64,000 bases of DNA from Magnolia sinica. Lineage: Eukaryota; Streptophyta; Magnoliopsida; Magnoliales; Magnoliaceae. The position numbers and the translations under genes are program-made. The DNA lies in assembly GCF_029962835.1 (NCBI RefSeq), contig NC_080589.1, positions 19,675,586-19,739,585 on the forward strand, read 5' to 3'. The number at the start of each line of letters is the position of its first letter. The stretch's first letter is position 1. Positions 29,845 through 40,496 of the stretch are shown in pieces. Below the pieces are notes generated by a model. That model did not search any database and was not told the origin of the DNA. It saw nothing but the letters and a program-made list of their open reading frames with translations.

Positions 29845-29992
29845 GTGGAATACCAATGGGCAGTTTCCTGTAATGAATGCCCGTTTGTTGCGGTTCCGTT
29901 AGCCTCCGTTTCTGTCGTTAACAGGTAAACTCCTTTTTCAATTTTTTTTTTCCTGAACTCTCTCTCAATTTTCTTACCACCTGTCTTGCATC
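29845..29992 (+). repeat. Left terminal inverted repeat of the Mutator-like element
   Basis: It pairs with 38640-38798. Shared blocks from the tip inward are GTGGAATACCAATGGGC, TTTCCTGTAATGAATGC, TTAGCCTCC, AGGTAAACT and TTACCACC. A long T run varies in length between the arms. Confidence 0.85.
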
Positions 29993-31525
29993 CTAATTGT
30001 CATCCACTCACAGAATATCTCATTTCCTTTATTTTTTTGATCAGGCCCTCAACGACACCCACCTCCGCCTCTATCCAAATCAAGTTCGCATAATAAGTGA
30101 GAGGGGACGTATTTAAGTCTTCGTTTCAAAGGATTTGAGCCCATAGCTCAGCAGTAGACAGGGTGCTGTAAAGTTTGAGCTTTCTTTTTTTTTTTTTTTT
30201 TTTTTTCAGTAGACAGGGTGCTGTAAAGTTTGAGCTCAACTTTTTTTTTTTTGGAAAGGTAATACTATCAGGAATTGAACCTACAACTCAAGTTCAAGCC
30301 CAGCTTGCCTAAAAAAATATAAATGAGAATCACATTTGAGTTCATTATCTTGTATGAGATGGTTCCTATTACCTTTGAAGTATCATTTATCTCTTTGAGC
30401 ATAATTGCATAGTAAGCTGAATTCACCTTTTTTACTTCAACAACAGAAGGATGCCTCTCCTGAAAAATAAAGCAACAAACTAAAGTCTAAAATAACCAGT
30501 TCATTAAGACTACATTTGGATGATTGAATTGCAATAACTACTTCAATAAAGTGGAAATGATCAGATTGGAGTTACCCTCCTCATCTTGATATTGAGGGCC
30601 TAGATTCCATATTGCGATTACATTTAATTTCAAGTAGGACTTGATGCTAGCAAATGTCCATACCATTTAGTCATTTTCTCTTTATTGAACTTGAAGTTTG
30701 CAATTCAATTCAGTTTCACGTCCAAAAGTAGTTGAAGAAAACTATTTAGGGAATATTCTATCATCAATTTCTAGTTAAACTTCTACCACTTCCGGCATAT
30801 TTTTCCACTTTTGAAATCCCCTTTGATCAATCTCAATCTGATCCTCATTGTTGTAGATCTTCTTAAAGCTTTCCCTACAAAGCAAACATAAAATATGAAG
30901 AAAGCCTAATTTCTATATAAAATGAATTTCAGTAATTTTCATCAGACTCTCGTCATACTCTAGAATGCCAAATAAACATAAAATGTGAAGAAAGTCTAAT
31001 TTGTTAACAAATAACAAACACACTTCCACGCACTTGTAACATGATCTGCTTAATTGAATAGATTTAGTCATGTCAAGATCGCAAACATCTGCCCCACCAC
31101 AAACTCAAAAATTCTGCTTATCTATATGTATGCTTCAAATATGCAATTACTCAGATTAAAAGTGTTAATCCACCATCGCCTCTTAGATAAACTGTAATCA
31201 CAAACATGCACCCCAAAAATCAAGTCCGTTTTTCGCCTGTTTATACAAAACCAGGTCCTCAATTCCTCACTGCCACATTCTCCTTCCATGGGAACGTGCC
31301 ATGATCATTTCTCTTACTCTTGGATGACCGTGGAATATGAGGGTGGCATCTGAAGTTTCAAATCACCGTAAACCGGACTTGATGACGCTCTTTCCACTTA
31401 AGAAAAAAGTTATTGCCTAAGAGTTCGAAAATATGATATGTTATGGTAGTGTCCTAGGACTTTATGCTAAGCTTAGAATAAGTGGGTTATGGCTTTCATG
31501 ATGTAAGCACAACCTTGCATTTTGT
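29993..31525. other. Internal non-coding part of the Mutator-like element
   Basis: AT-rich sequence. A short duplication, AGTAGACAGGGTGCTGTAAA, occurs twice (about 30153 and 30208). No conserved domain is seen. Confidence 0.4.
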
Positions 31526-31602
31526 TGACCATGTCCCTCTATCCTCATCACTGGGGTTGTTGTTTATTGTCCTATTCGTTTCTTGTATAAAATATCAGTA
31601 AC
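31526..31602. repeat. About 77-bp direct repeat inside the element, left copy
   Basis: It matches 33591-33667 with roughly ten differences. Shared blocks are ATCCTCATCACT, TTGTTTATTGTCCT and TCTTGTATAAAATATCAGTA. Confidence 0.85.
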
Positions 31603-32279
31603 TGATACCTGTACGTTATCTGAAACCAAGTAGAACTAGAACTAGACTAAGATGTGATCTAACCAAATAGAATTTTAAGGAATAATTGTGGAATAATTAT
31701 CTAAAACTTCAAGGAATTCAGAGGAAGGAAACTAGGGATTCGGAGGATCCACTTGTAGAGATCGGGAGATCTTATGCCCTTCAAAAATTATAAAAATTAA
31801 ACCGAACTTCTTGATGTAATTTTAAAGAGATGAAAGGTATATGAATTAGAATGGATTCCAAAACTAAACCATGCCCGTGAGACAAAGTTAACAAAAGAAT
31901 TAAACTAATTACCAACCAATCAACATGCTATGAAGGTCAGGAAGGGTACTGTCATCCTACCATGCCCATGGAACAATGATGAACAACAGGGCTTCCTGAC
32001 TTCATAAACATAAAAAAAGGGGGGAAAAGGAAATATTCAAAGCCACAGCAGACCCATTGTAATTTCAGTCACAACAGACCATTAAAGACTAAAGACATTC
32101 CTTCCATAATCTCTAAAAACCAAATTCAGTCCATTAAAAACATAGAATAGAATCTCCCATCTCACTAATGGCTTCACCTCTTAGCCCTAGCTAAGGGGTT
32201 TAGCCACATATGAAAGGGCTAAAATAAACAAATAAACAAAAGAAAAGAAGGAAAAAACATAAGTAAAGAAGACAAAAAG

Positions 32280-33190
32280 AACTTCTCTTCTCTTTCTCTC
32301 TCTCTTCCGTTCCAGCTTCCCTCCCCGCCTTCTCTGCCTTTCAACTCCCTCACATCTCTCTATTTAATATCCTAAGATAGGGCGCTCGTTTGAAGATTTA
32401 CGCAGCAACAGCTCCGGAGGAAATCGTGCGTAAGGCCAACGCACGTTATGCAGTGAATTCTCCAAACCACCTGCGTTTGGATGAATGATCGGGACGCTGA
32501 CCGTCCCAGATTTTGCAAATATCTTCATGGCTAGGGTCAATCCTGGCTTGGGCATCATCTGGACGGTTTGGATCAGCGTTTTGATCAACACCGAAATCAT
32601 ACAACAGCCCGCAAAAGTCGGCCTGCGCCCGGACGCGAAAACAGGGACTGCGTATTCATTACGCTGTGACGCTGGTGGGGTCCATACTCAGATTCAAATG
32701 AGAAATCCAAGCCGTCCACCAGATTGCTCTCGGAATTTCGGTCGGGAACGGAAGGTTTTTGGCCGTCCGTTGATGTGGCCCGCAGAATTATCACCTGACC
32801 GCTCGCACCTCGTCCGAACGGTTGAAATCTGCTCCATACTTCTTCTAGGAAAAATTCCACCTAGGTGTGGGTCACGCCCTCCCTCTGGACTCAGTGGACG
32901 GTTCAGATGGATGATTTGGATGCTGAATGGGCCCCACTGCACGAAACCGGTGGATCTCGTGCGTCCGTGCTTGAGAAGGAGAAGGAGACGGGTCTCCCTT
33001 GTTGACCGGGAGACCTTGGTCCAGTGCACAGCGGGCGTACGCCTGCTGTGTACACCGGCCATGTAAAATGGGCCTCGCCTTGATGTTTTAATGAAATCCG
33101 CTCCGTCCATCTGACTTCTCATCTAATTTAAGGAGATGAGACCAAAATCAAGGCATATCCAGAGATCAGGTGGGCCCCAAATCGCTGTTC
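32280..33190. other. GC-richer segment within the Mutator-like element, possible captured DNA
   Basis: A CT-rich leader-like stretch (32281-32360) is followed by sequence richer in G and C than its surroundings. It contains open frames on both strands (32485-33066 + and 32694-33122 -). None matches a family I know. From 33065 it runs into a MITE left arm (GGGCCTCGCCTTGATG, AATCCGCTCCGTCCATC). It may be captured host DNA or a composite of repeats. Confidence 0.35.
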
Positions 33191-33590
33191 TATGGGCTGA
33201 TCTAACTGTTGGGCTACTTCCATAGTGATCTGAGGGCTAAAATTTGATATGTACGGTTAATTTATGGCCCTCAGGCCATGCATGCAGTTTTGAGCCAATC
33301 AGATCGCGGGAACTATGTGATCTTGCATTCTTCACCAATTTCGGGCCTCTTTAACGTGAATGACTTGATTTTCTCGGATCCCTGGCATGTGAATTCTTCA
33401 GTCTTGGTTCTCCAGAGTGTGTCCCTTGCTTTGGTGTCATTAGAGCGTTAAATCCATGCTTTTAGTACCCTTTCCCAGTCCAGACTCGTAGATACGCCCC
33501 GCATCACAAACATGATTAAATCGGCCATTAAACGGAATTATGCTTGTAGATCCAAGTAATAACTGGGGTCTAATATACAATATTTGACCC

Positions 33591-33667
33591 TGACCATATC
33601 CCTCAATCCTCATCACTAGGGTTATTGTTTATTGTCCTGTCCATTTTCTTGTATAAAATATCAGTAC
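33591..33667. repeat. About 77-bp direct repeat inside the element, right copy
   Basis: Second copy of 31526-31602. The two copies bracket about 2 kb that includes the GC-richer segment, consistent with an insertion into the element. Confidence 0.85.
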
Positions 33668-34033
33668 TAGCATCTTCTGTGTAAAAAATAAAAAATAAAA
33701 AAATAAACCCGCATTAGTCCTTGGGCCAAGTTTAGGTGCTAAATCCTAGATGTATAGCCTATTGCCGGCCTTAGTACACTGATCAACATGCCTGTTACTT
33801 CACTTCATGGTCAAGACATTTTGTTTTTCCTTTATTTATTTATCCAAAAACCTACACAACAATGATATCTTCCATTTGCATTAGCCTTGTAACTATGGAT
33901 ATTCATCTCTTGAAATTTAACCAACTGAAGGTTCAATAAATCTAAAAAAATATGATTTTCATTTCTTTGGGTTAGCATTTGAATGATTCTGACTTTACTC
34001 TGTTTTGTGATTTTTACATTTGTAGGTAGTGAA

Positions 34034-37000
34034 ATGGATGATAACGCTTTTAAAAGTCAATCATTTTTCAACCATGTCGGAGGTTAGAATTTGATATTGA
34101 AATATATAATCAAGAAGCAAGCAAGCAAATAGAGGATCAAGAAGCAGGCCAGCAAATAGAGGATCAAGAAGCAAAATAAGATGCACTAGTCAATGCATAT
34201 GAAAAGTTTGATGAACAACCAAACGAATGGAGTTCACTTCTAACGAGAGTGCATATGAGTATTACAATAGTTATGCTGGGAAGATAGGATTCAATGTTCG
34301 AAAGGATTGGGTAAGAAAATCAGATGGGGTCATACTTCAAAGAAGATTTTGTTGTTCTAAAGAAGGTCGAAAATATGAAAAGAAACAAATCAATCAACTG
34401 AAGTTTAATCGTCCAATTACAAGAACTGAATGTCAAGCAAGCATGAGTTTGAAGCTTCAGGCAAATGGAAAATATTGTGTAACCGGCTTTGTGGCTGAGC
34501 ATTTCCATGAGGTTGTTTCACCATCAAAGGTACTTATTGTAAGATCACAAAGGGGCTTGACTTAGCTAAGGATGTCGATCATCGTGCATATATGCATAGA
34601 AACTGGTACGGAATGGACTGGGTATTACAAATATGGTGGTCGGAAAAATCTGGGTTTCCTACCCATTGATTATAAAAATTACTTACGGAAGAAGTGGATG
34701 AAAACAATGGAAAAGGGTGATGCAGGAGCTGTTTTAGAATAGTTTTAGAAAATACAAGTAAATGATCCATTTTTCTTTTATGCAATACAAGTAGATGAAG
34801 ATGATCAAATTACGCATATGTTCAAGGCAGATGCAAAGTCAATAATGGACTATAGCATTTTTTGAGATGTGGTTTGCTTTGATACCATATATAGAGTAAA
34901 TAGTTATAGGCAGCCATTTGCCCCATTTATTGGGGTAAATCATCATAAGCAAACTATAATATTTGGCATGGCTTTACTATACGATGAAACAATTGAATAT
35001 TTTAAATGGTTGTTTCAAACATTTTTAAGTGCGATGTCTAGAAAACAACCAATAACAATTCTAACAGATCAAGATGCTACAACAGCTAATGTGATAGCTT
35101 CAGTGATGCCAGAATCATATCATCGTCTGTGTATATGACATATTTACCAAAATGCTGCCAAGCACCTTAACCATCTATTTAAAAGTTCAAAAGGTTTTAA
35201 AACTGATTTCAGTACGTGTATATATGATTACGAGAGGGAGGAAGATTTTATGACTGCATGGAATGCTATGCTTGAGAAGTATAATTTAATGCAAAATAAG
35301 TGGCTACATGATTTGTTTAAAGTAAGAGAAAAATGGGCTTTAGTTTATGGACGAAATACATTTTGTGCTGATATGAAGAGCACTCAGCGAAGTGAGAGCA
35401 TGAATAGTTTATTAAAAAAATATTTGAAATGTAAACACAATCTCTTGCGTTTCTTTACTCAATACGAACGAGTGGTGGCTGATCGAAGATACCAGGAATC
35501 CATGGCTGATTTCAGAATGAGGCAAAGTACCCCTGTAATGTTTGTTGATGCAAATATGTTAAAGGAAGCGGCAAAAGTGTACACTCCAGAAGTATTTGAT
35601 ATATTTCAAAATGAGTATAAGAAAATTCTTAATGCCGCAATTTATAAATGTGGTGAGTTCGATACAGTTACGGAGTTTCAAGTTATTTATAACAACAAAG
35701 ATGAAGGACGGACTGTTAGATTTGATTCATTAGACAGTTCAATGACATGTAGTTGTAAGAAGTTTGAGTTCGTAGAAATTTTATGTAGTCATGCATTGAA
35801 AGTTTTAGATTATTATAATATAAAAGTGCTTCATCCTTATTATGTTTTGAAGAGATGGCAAAAAGATGCAAAGGTAGGTGTTGCTAGAGATCATAATGGT
35901 TCAAAAATACAAGTAAGGTCCAATATTACTTTAAACAAGCAGTACCAATATTTATCTTGTAAGCTTTTTAAAATTGCAGCAATGATTGAGGAACATGACG
36001 AGGTTCTCAAAGTGGCTGATAGATATGCAGATAAATTTCATGATGTAGTGATAGAATGTATAAAAGGAATCAAGGAACCTCCATTAAAATTGTCTCAATT
36101 TATTGATGAAAGTATAGATACTGAATGTGCATGCCTTCAGCCGACTGAATCTTTACATAATAAGCAAGCATGCCATGAGCCGATGGAAAAGGAGATTACT
36201 TTTGTTGATAGTCTGAGTTCACAAACCGTAAGTGGAATTAAAGTAAAGCCTAGAGTTGGGGGCAACTCTCGTGTGTATAAAAATCCGCTAGATAAATTAA
36301 AGAAAAAAAGATCCCGACATGAATCTATGCAACTACAAGAAAATCGAGAGAGACAAGAAATGGCCCAAGCACCAAACATCATGCACCATTTTTCGTTCCA
36401 ACCTTCTCATTATACATTTACAATCCCCCAATTGCATCATTTCAATCAGGTATTATAGAAAACATATTTACTAAAGCTTGTTATATCATATGTTATTGTT
36501 GTTTAAATTTCTTATTCTTTTTTTTTCTTTATTAGGGATCACAAGTTACGGTGGCGAGTCCTTTTGAATTACCAAGTGGATCCCATGCAGGACATGGTCA
36601 TAATACGGTGGTGGGCTACACTTAATGTGGGTACCAACCACCTCATATTAGCATGTTTCAACATAACCCTTTGACAACTGGAAATCAGGTAAACATGGCT
36701 TTTAATGTAGTTGACTTGTTATATTACATTTAGCATTTGTATCACTTATGCTTATTGAAACTTCCATTATTATGTTTTTAATTTACTAGAGTTCGAATGT
36801 TACCGGACTCAAAATACCTGAGAGTGGCCCTAGTGGATTCATGAATGTTCCTTTGGTTACTTCTGGCTACCAACCAAACATCAACTTATACCAACAAATT
36901 CACTCAAGCAACCTGCAATTTTTACATTTATGTCAAGACTCATCTCAAGGAAACATCGTGGTTAGCCAAGTAAAATTGAAAATTTCTAACTCCTATGATA

Positions 37001-37091
37001 TTTAATAAACCTTATCAATTTAGATATTGCAAAATATGTTATTCATTTAAGTGTGAATTTTGTTATGCAGGACAATGACATTCATTCATGA
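34034..37091 (+). pseudogene. FAR1/FHY3-type MULE transposase pseudogene
   Basis: Family members bind DNA and, in active elements, cut transposon ends; FAR1/FHY3 plant transcription factors descend from them. A FAR1 DNA-binding domain lies at about 34225-34530 (FNVRKDWVRKSDGVILQRRF, then CQASMSLKLQANGKYCV). The DDE-type MULE core lies at about 34869-35240 (CFDTIYRVNSYRQPFAPFIG, TILTDQDATTANVIASVMPE). A CxC...CxH SWIM zinc finger lies at about 35743-35800 (CSCKKFEFVEILCSHALKVL). Frame is shared, but stops interrupt it at 34563, 34738, 34744, 34863 and 35137, the last replacing a Trp of the conserved CxWH motif. Downstream exons 36536-36688, 36790-36969 and 37071-37091 keep GT-AG signals; the first has a TAA after GYT. 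The upstream part is frameshifted. The gene is dead, but its coding signal is well preserved. Confidence 0.85.
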
Positions 37092-38639
37092 GCAATATAT
37101 ATGGAGCTTCCGTTGCCCCAGTTTTTTTTATTGGCGCACATCGAAACCGTTAGATGAATGACTCTTTTTGTGCAGCTTTTTTTTTGTTGGATATATTTAA
37201 TAAGTGTGGTTCTTTTTTTTTCTTTTTTCTTTTTTTGGCGCCTACCTAAAAATTGGATTGATGGTTCATTTTGGGTAATTTCTTCAATTATATTATTTGG
37301 TGGGTCCACAGGCTAAAATGACATGAACAAACAAGTATCTATAAGCCCATGTGGCAATTACTTGCACGTGGATTTCTCTCTAGCCATTAAGCAGATGGAG
37401 AGATTGTCCACTTTGGTGCTTTGAAAAATGTGGACAATCAAATCAGCCATCTAGACAGTATTAAAATCACTTTTGCATGGGCCATTATGAAAAATACACT
37501 ATTAGAAGACCCCATAGAAGATGTGATCTTAAAACATTGAAGCACTTCTCTAGAGCTCTTAGATTGCTGTGAAACTTTGATTTCTCATTTTTCATTAGGT
37601 CACTTATTTGCTACACAAACTATGGATGCATGTGTACAAGATGTGGGGCATTGAATAAGTTGGATGAACAGTGAGTGTTCCTTTGTCCAAAAAGGTTTGT
37701 CAGCTTAACTAAGTGGACCACCCATTCAAGTTGACAAACACTGCACACCCAGTCAAAAGATAAGCAGTTTCACAATACGCGCTTTATATAATATTCGGCT
37801 CAAGGAATACCCAACTCTGACACATGAACCAAACAACTGAATTTGAGCACATCAATGTTAAAATATGGCTAATGTCTAGCTAATCAATTTTTAGCAATAA
37901 ATTCAACCCGGCAATATGTTAATAGTCATTGGTAGCAATAAAAGTTGAGCGCACAATTAAGTTTTTTCTTATTTAGGCCTTGTATATGCCTTGTTATAAG
38001 TTGGGTATCACAGTCCTGAAAAAAATATAGACATTCTTGATTACTCCGGCCACTAAAACCAGAGTCATCCTAGTCTCATTTACTTGATGAGAATAGCTTG
38101 AATGAGACAATTTCACTTGCAAGAGACCATTGGTGTGAATTCAATCTGCTCCCTGGTAGAGTAAGCATATTCTAAAAACGTTGCAAAGAAAGTGCAAAAA
38201 AATAATGCGGATATAACACATACATGCCATGATAGAACCACATGAGCACTATACTTGGTACACTGGTTTGTACAAGTGGGGCCCACAAATGGGAAATCGA
38301 GACCATTAACTCGTTGGTTTCTACCATGGATGGACCAATTCCTGAAATAATCCTCCATCAGATTTTCATAACATTTGGATTTGTGGCCTACAAATAAACG
38401 GTGAAGACAAGAAACCAATGATATTCCACATGCAAATGAAAAACGGCCAAGATTAGTGGTTTTGATCTTCTAAACCTGGAAATATTTCAGATCATTTACA
38501 CTTTCTATGTGAACCAAAATATCAACAGCCCGGATTATTACTGAACTATGGGTCCAATACTACAAGCTCAAAGCCTTAGTATAGTATGCATATCCTGGGT
38601 CGAGGACCTATGATTTGGATAAAATTGAAAAGTGTCGCG
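37092..38639. other. 3' non-coding part of the Mutator-like element
   Basis: No further open frame is convincing. Stretches such as GTACAAGTGGGGCCCAC near 38270 are MITE-derived. Confidence 0.4.
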
Positions 38640-38798
38640 GACGGTGGTAAAAAAACTGAGAGAGAGTGAAGGAATATAAAAAATAAAAAAATAAATAAAA
38701 ACTGAAAAAGAAGTTTACCTATTCACGGCGGAAATGGAGGCTAACAGAACTGCAGTAAACGAGCATTCATTACAGGAAACCGCCCATTGGTATTCCAC
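38640..38798 (-). repeat. Right terminal inverted repeat of the Mutator-like element
   Basis: It is the reverse complement of 29845-29992 at roughly 80-85 percent identity by eye, with an A-rich expansion corresponding to the T run of the left arm. Confidence 0.85.
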
Positions 38799-38817
38799 CA
38801 ACGAAAATTTGCCATGT

Positions 38818-38847
38818 CACTTCAGTAGCCAAAAGGCTACTGAAGTG
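38818..38847. repeat. Perfect 13-bp hairpin with AAAA loop
   Basis: CACTTCAGTAGCC, AAAA, GGCTACTGAAGTG. It lies in the 56-bp filler between the right terminal repeat and the 88-bp repeat. Confidence 0.95.
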
Positions 38848-38854
38848 TTCAGTA

Positions 38855-38942
38855 TCAACATAGGTAGTTCATTATGCAGGCCTACCTTGGAGAGATGAAG
38901 ATGAGTATTACTTGAAAAGTTCAAAGACAAATTTGTCCAAAA
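38855..38942. repeat. 88-bp direct repeat flanking the Mutator-like element, right copy
   Basis: It is identical by eye to 29757-29844. Its right side continues into unique DNA (TTTAGCCAAAAATG), so this copy marks the original right flank. Confidence 0.95.
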
Positions 38943-40496
38943 TTTAGCCAAAAATGTCTACCCAACTCACTTCAGATAAATAAGCTCTTAAAAAATAAGT
39001 GGCCTTTCTATTATTTTCTTTTAAGAGCATTTTAGCTAGTTTCTAAACACTTAAGTAATAAAATTAGAGTTTTATCAAACAGTCTAATTTATAAAAGTAA
39101 TTTCATTCATCAGCCAAGGTTTTGTGAACCTCTTCTCCCTACATCTATAAAACGATCCAGGTCATTTAGATGGGACTCAATGGCTAGGAGGTCCCTCTAG
39201 GGGGGATAATGATATTCCATGGGGGAGATTCCTTTTCCTTTTTCGCCCTCTCCTTATATCGTCCCATAGCAAATGGTTCCATGCAGGTTCCCTTTGGATG
39301 GCTAAAAGTTCAGCCCGTGTCAAGCATGCATTTTTTCGCTTGAATGTAGATCAAAACATTATCCTAGATTGGGTTATTAGGATTTTTTTTTTTTTTTTTT
39401 TTTAAGGGTGCTTGAATGCGAACCGTTGTATCATATGTCAACTCCATACTTGCAAGCAAAAAGGTGAAGTTGTCCTTTGAAGGAAATTTCTTATGGTCCA
39501 TCCCAATTAAGATTTTTTATGATAGTTGTGACATCCACTCCAGACATCTGTTGCACCTGTATATGTTAGGACATCAATCCAAAACAATACATCTAAAACT
39601 CAAGCGGCCACAGCACCAAAAGAAGTGAGGATGGGTCGCCCATAGTTGAAATCTTTTGATCACTCCTTTCTTTGCCTGTGTAACCACATCCTTTCCCTCT
39701 CTTCCTTTTTCCCTCTCCCTTTCTCCGTGCGGGTTGAACGTTCCATTACACCTAGTTTTATATAAACTATGATCTCTAATAGAAAATTAGGGTAAAATGA
39801 GACAATCATTTTAAGTGGCAACCAAGCAGGCCTTAGCGTTCATATTGAAGGACTGAGAGAGAGAGAGAAACTGCAAATCCCAGGAAACATCATCCATATT
39901 TGCCAATTTCTTGGTTAAACTGAATGTTCACTATTCATTCCGCTCTTGCATCCAAACGCCAGCTTAGGGTTTGGATGTGGCTTGTGGCTTCTGGCTAGGG
40001 TCTTCCTCAGCCATTAATTACCAGTTTGGAGGAAAGAAAAGAAAACCGACAGAGAGAGTTCACATTTACCTCGAATCTAGAATTTATTAGATATCACAGG
40101 AAGCATACACATGCATGTAACACAAACACCAATTTCTCTCAACTTCTCATTAGAAAAAGAATAACAAACATCAACAAAAAGGCCTTCCCCAAGAATTTAA
40201 AAATCAAATCTGCCCCCATCATTACCCATATCTCCTTCCAGCCAACCCAAACCATCTTCTATCCACTTGAAAAGAGATCTGCTCCCACAAGTGCCACACG
40301 AGCTCGCAATTCAAGAGCTTCAGCAATTCTTTCAAAAATGGAAACACAGCCCCTCTCAAAGCATTTTTCCTCAAACAAAACCTTCACCACCGACCCGCTT
40401 ATTAGCGGGTATCTGAATTTTTCAGCCCCAACAAGTTGTCTTGTCTTAATCTTCTTTGGGCCACAATCTGTCAGGTCTGTTCAGTTGCATCGGTTA
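38943..40496. other. Intergenic stretch downstream of RWA
   Basis: No gene is recognised. The segment lies between the Mutator-like element and the 3' end of the RWA gene and must contain the RWA 3' UTR if that gene ends at 40497. The open frame at 40026-40526 overlaps it antisense and has no family match. Confidence 0.4.

Larger units (their letters stand above)
29845..38798 (+). mobile_element. Mutator-like element with long terminal inverted repeats
   Basis: About 8.95 kb is bounded by inverted termini of about 145-155 bp. The left starts GTGGAATACCAATGGGCAGT and the right ends ACCGCCCATTGGTATTCCAC. They match for most of their length, including CCTGTAATGAATGC, GTTAGCCTCC and CTCTCTCTCA. 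It carries a FAR1/MULE-type transposase pseudogene at 34034-37091 on the + strand. No 9-bp target duplication directly abuts the termini; an 88-bp direct repeat is found outside instead. The element is degenerate and has been invaded by other sequence. Confidence 0.8.

Noticed and set aside
28709..29856. Several histidine- and proline-rich open frames in the 28.7-29.8 kb region
   Set aside because: They are translations of the 34-bp minisatellite; similar frames appear on both strands and drift with unit length.
32485..33066. 193-residue open frame in the Mutator-like element
   Set aside because: It lies across MITE-derived sequence, competes with long frames on the other strand in the GC-richer segment, and matches no family I know.
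34227..36458. Functional FAR1/FRS transcription factor
   Set aside because: Multiple in-frame stops lie within the conserved MULE domain, and the locus sits between transposon termini.
38799..38854. Helitron 3' terminus
   Set aside because: A hairpin is present but there is no CTRR end after it and no TC start was found.
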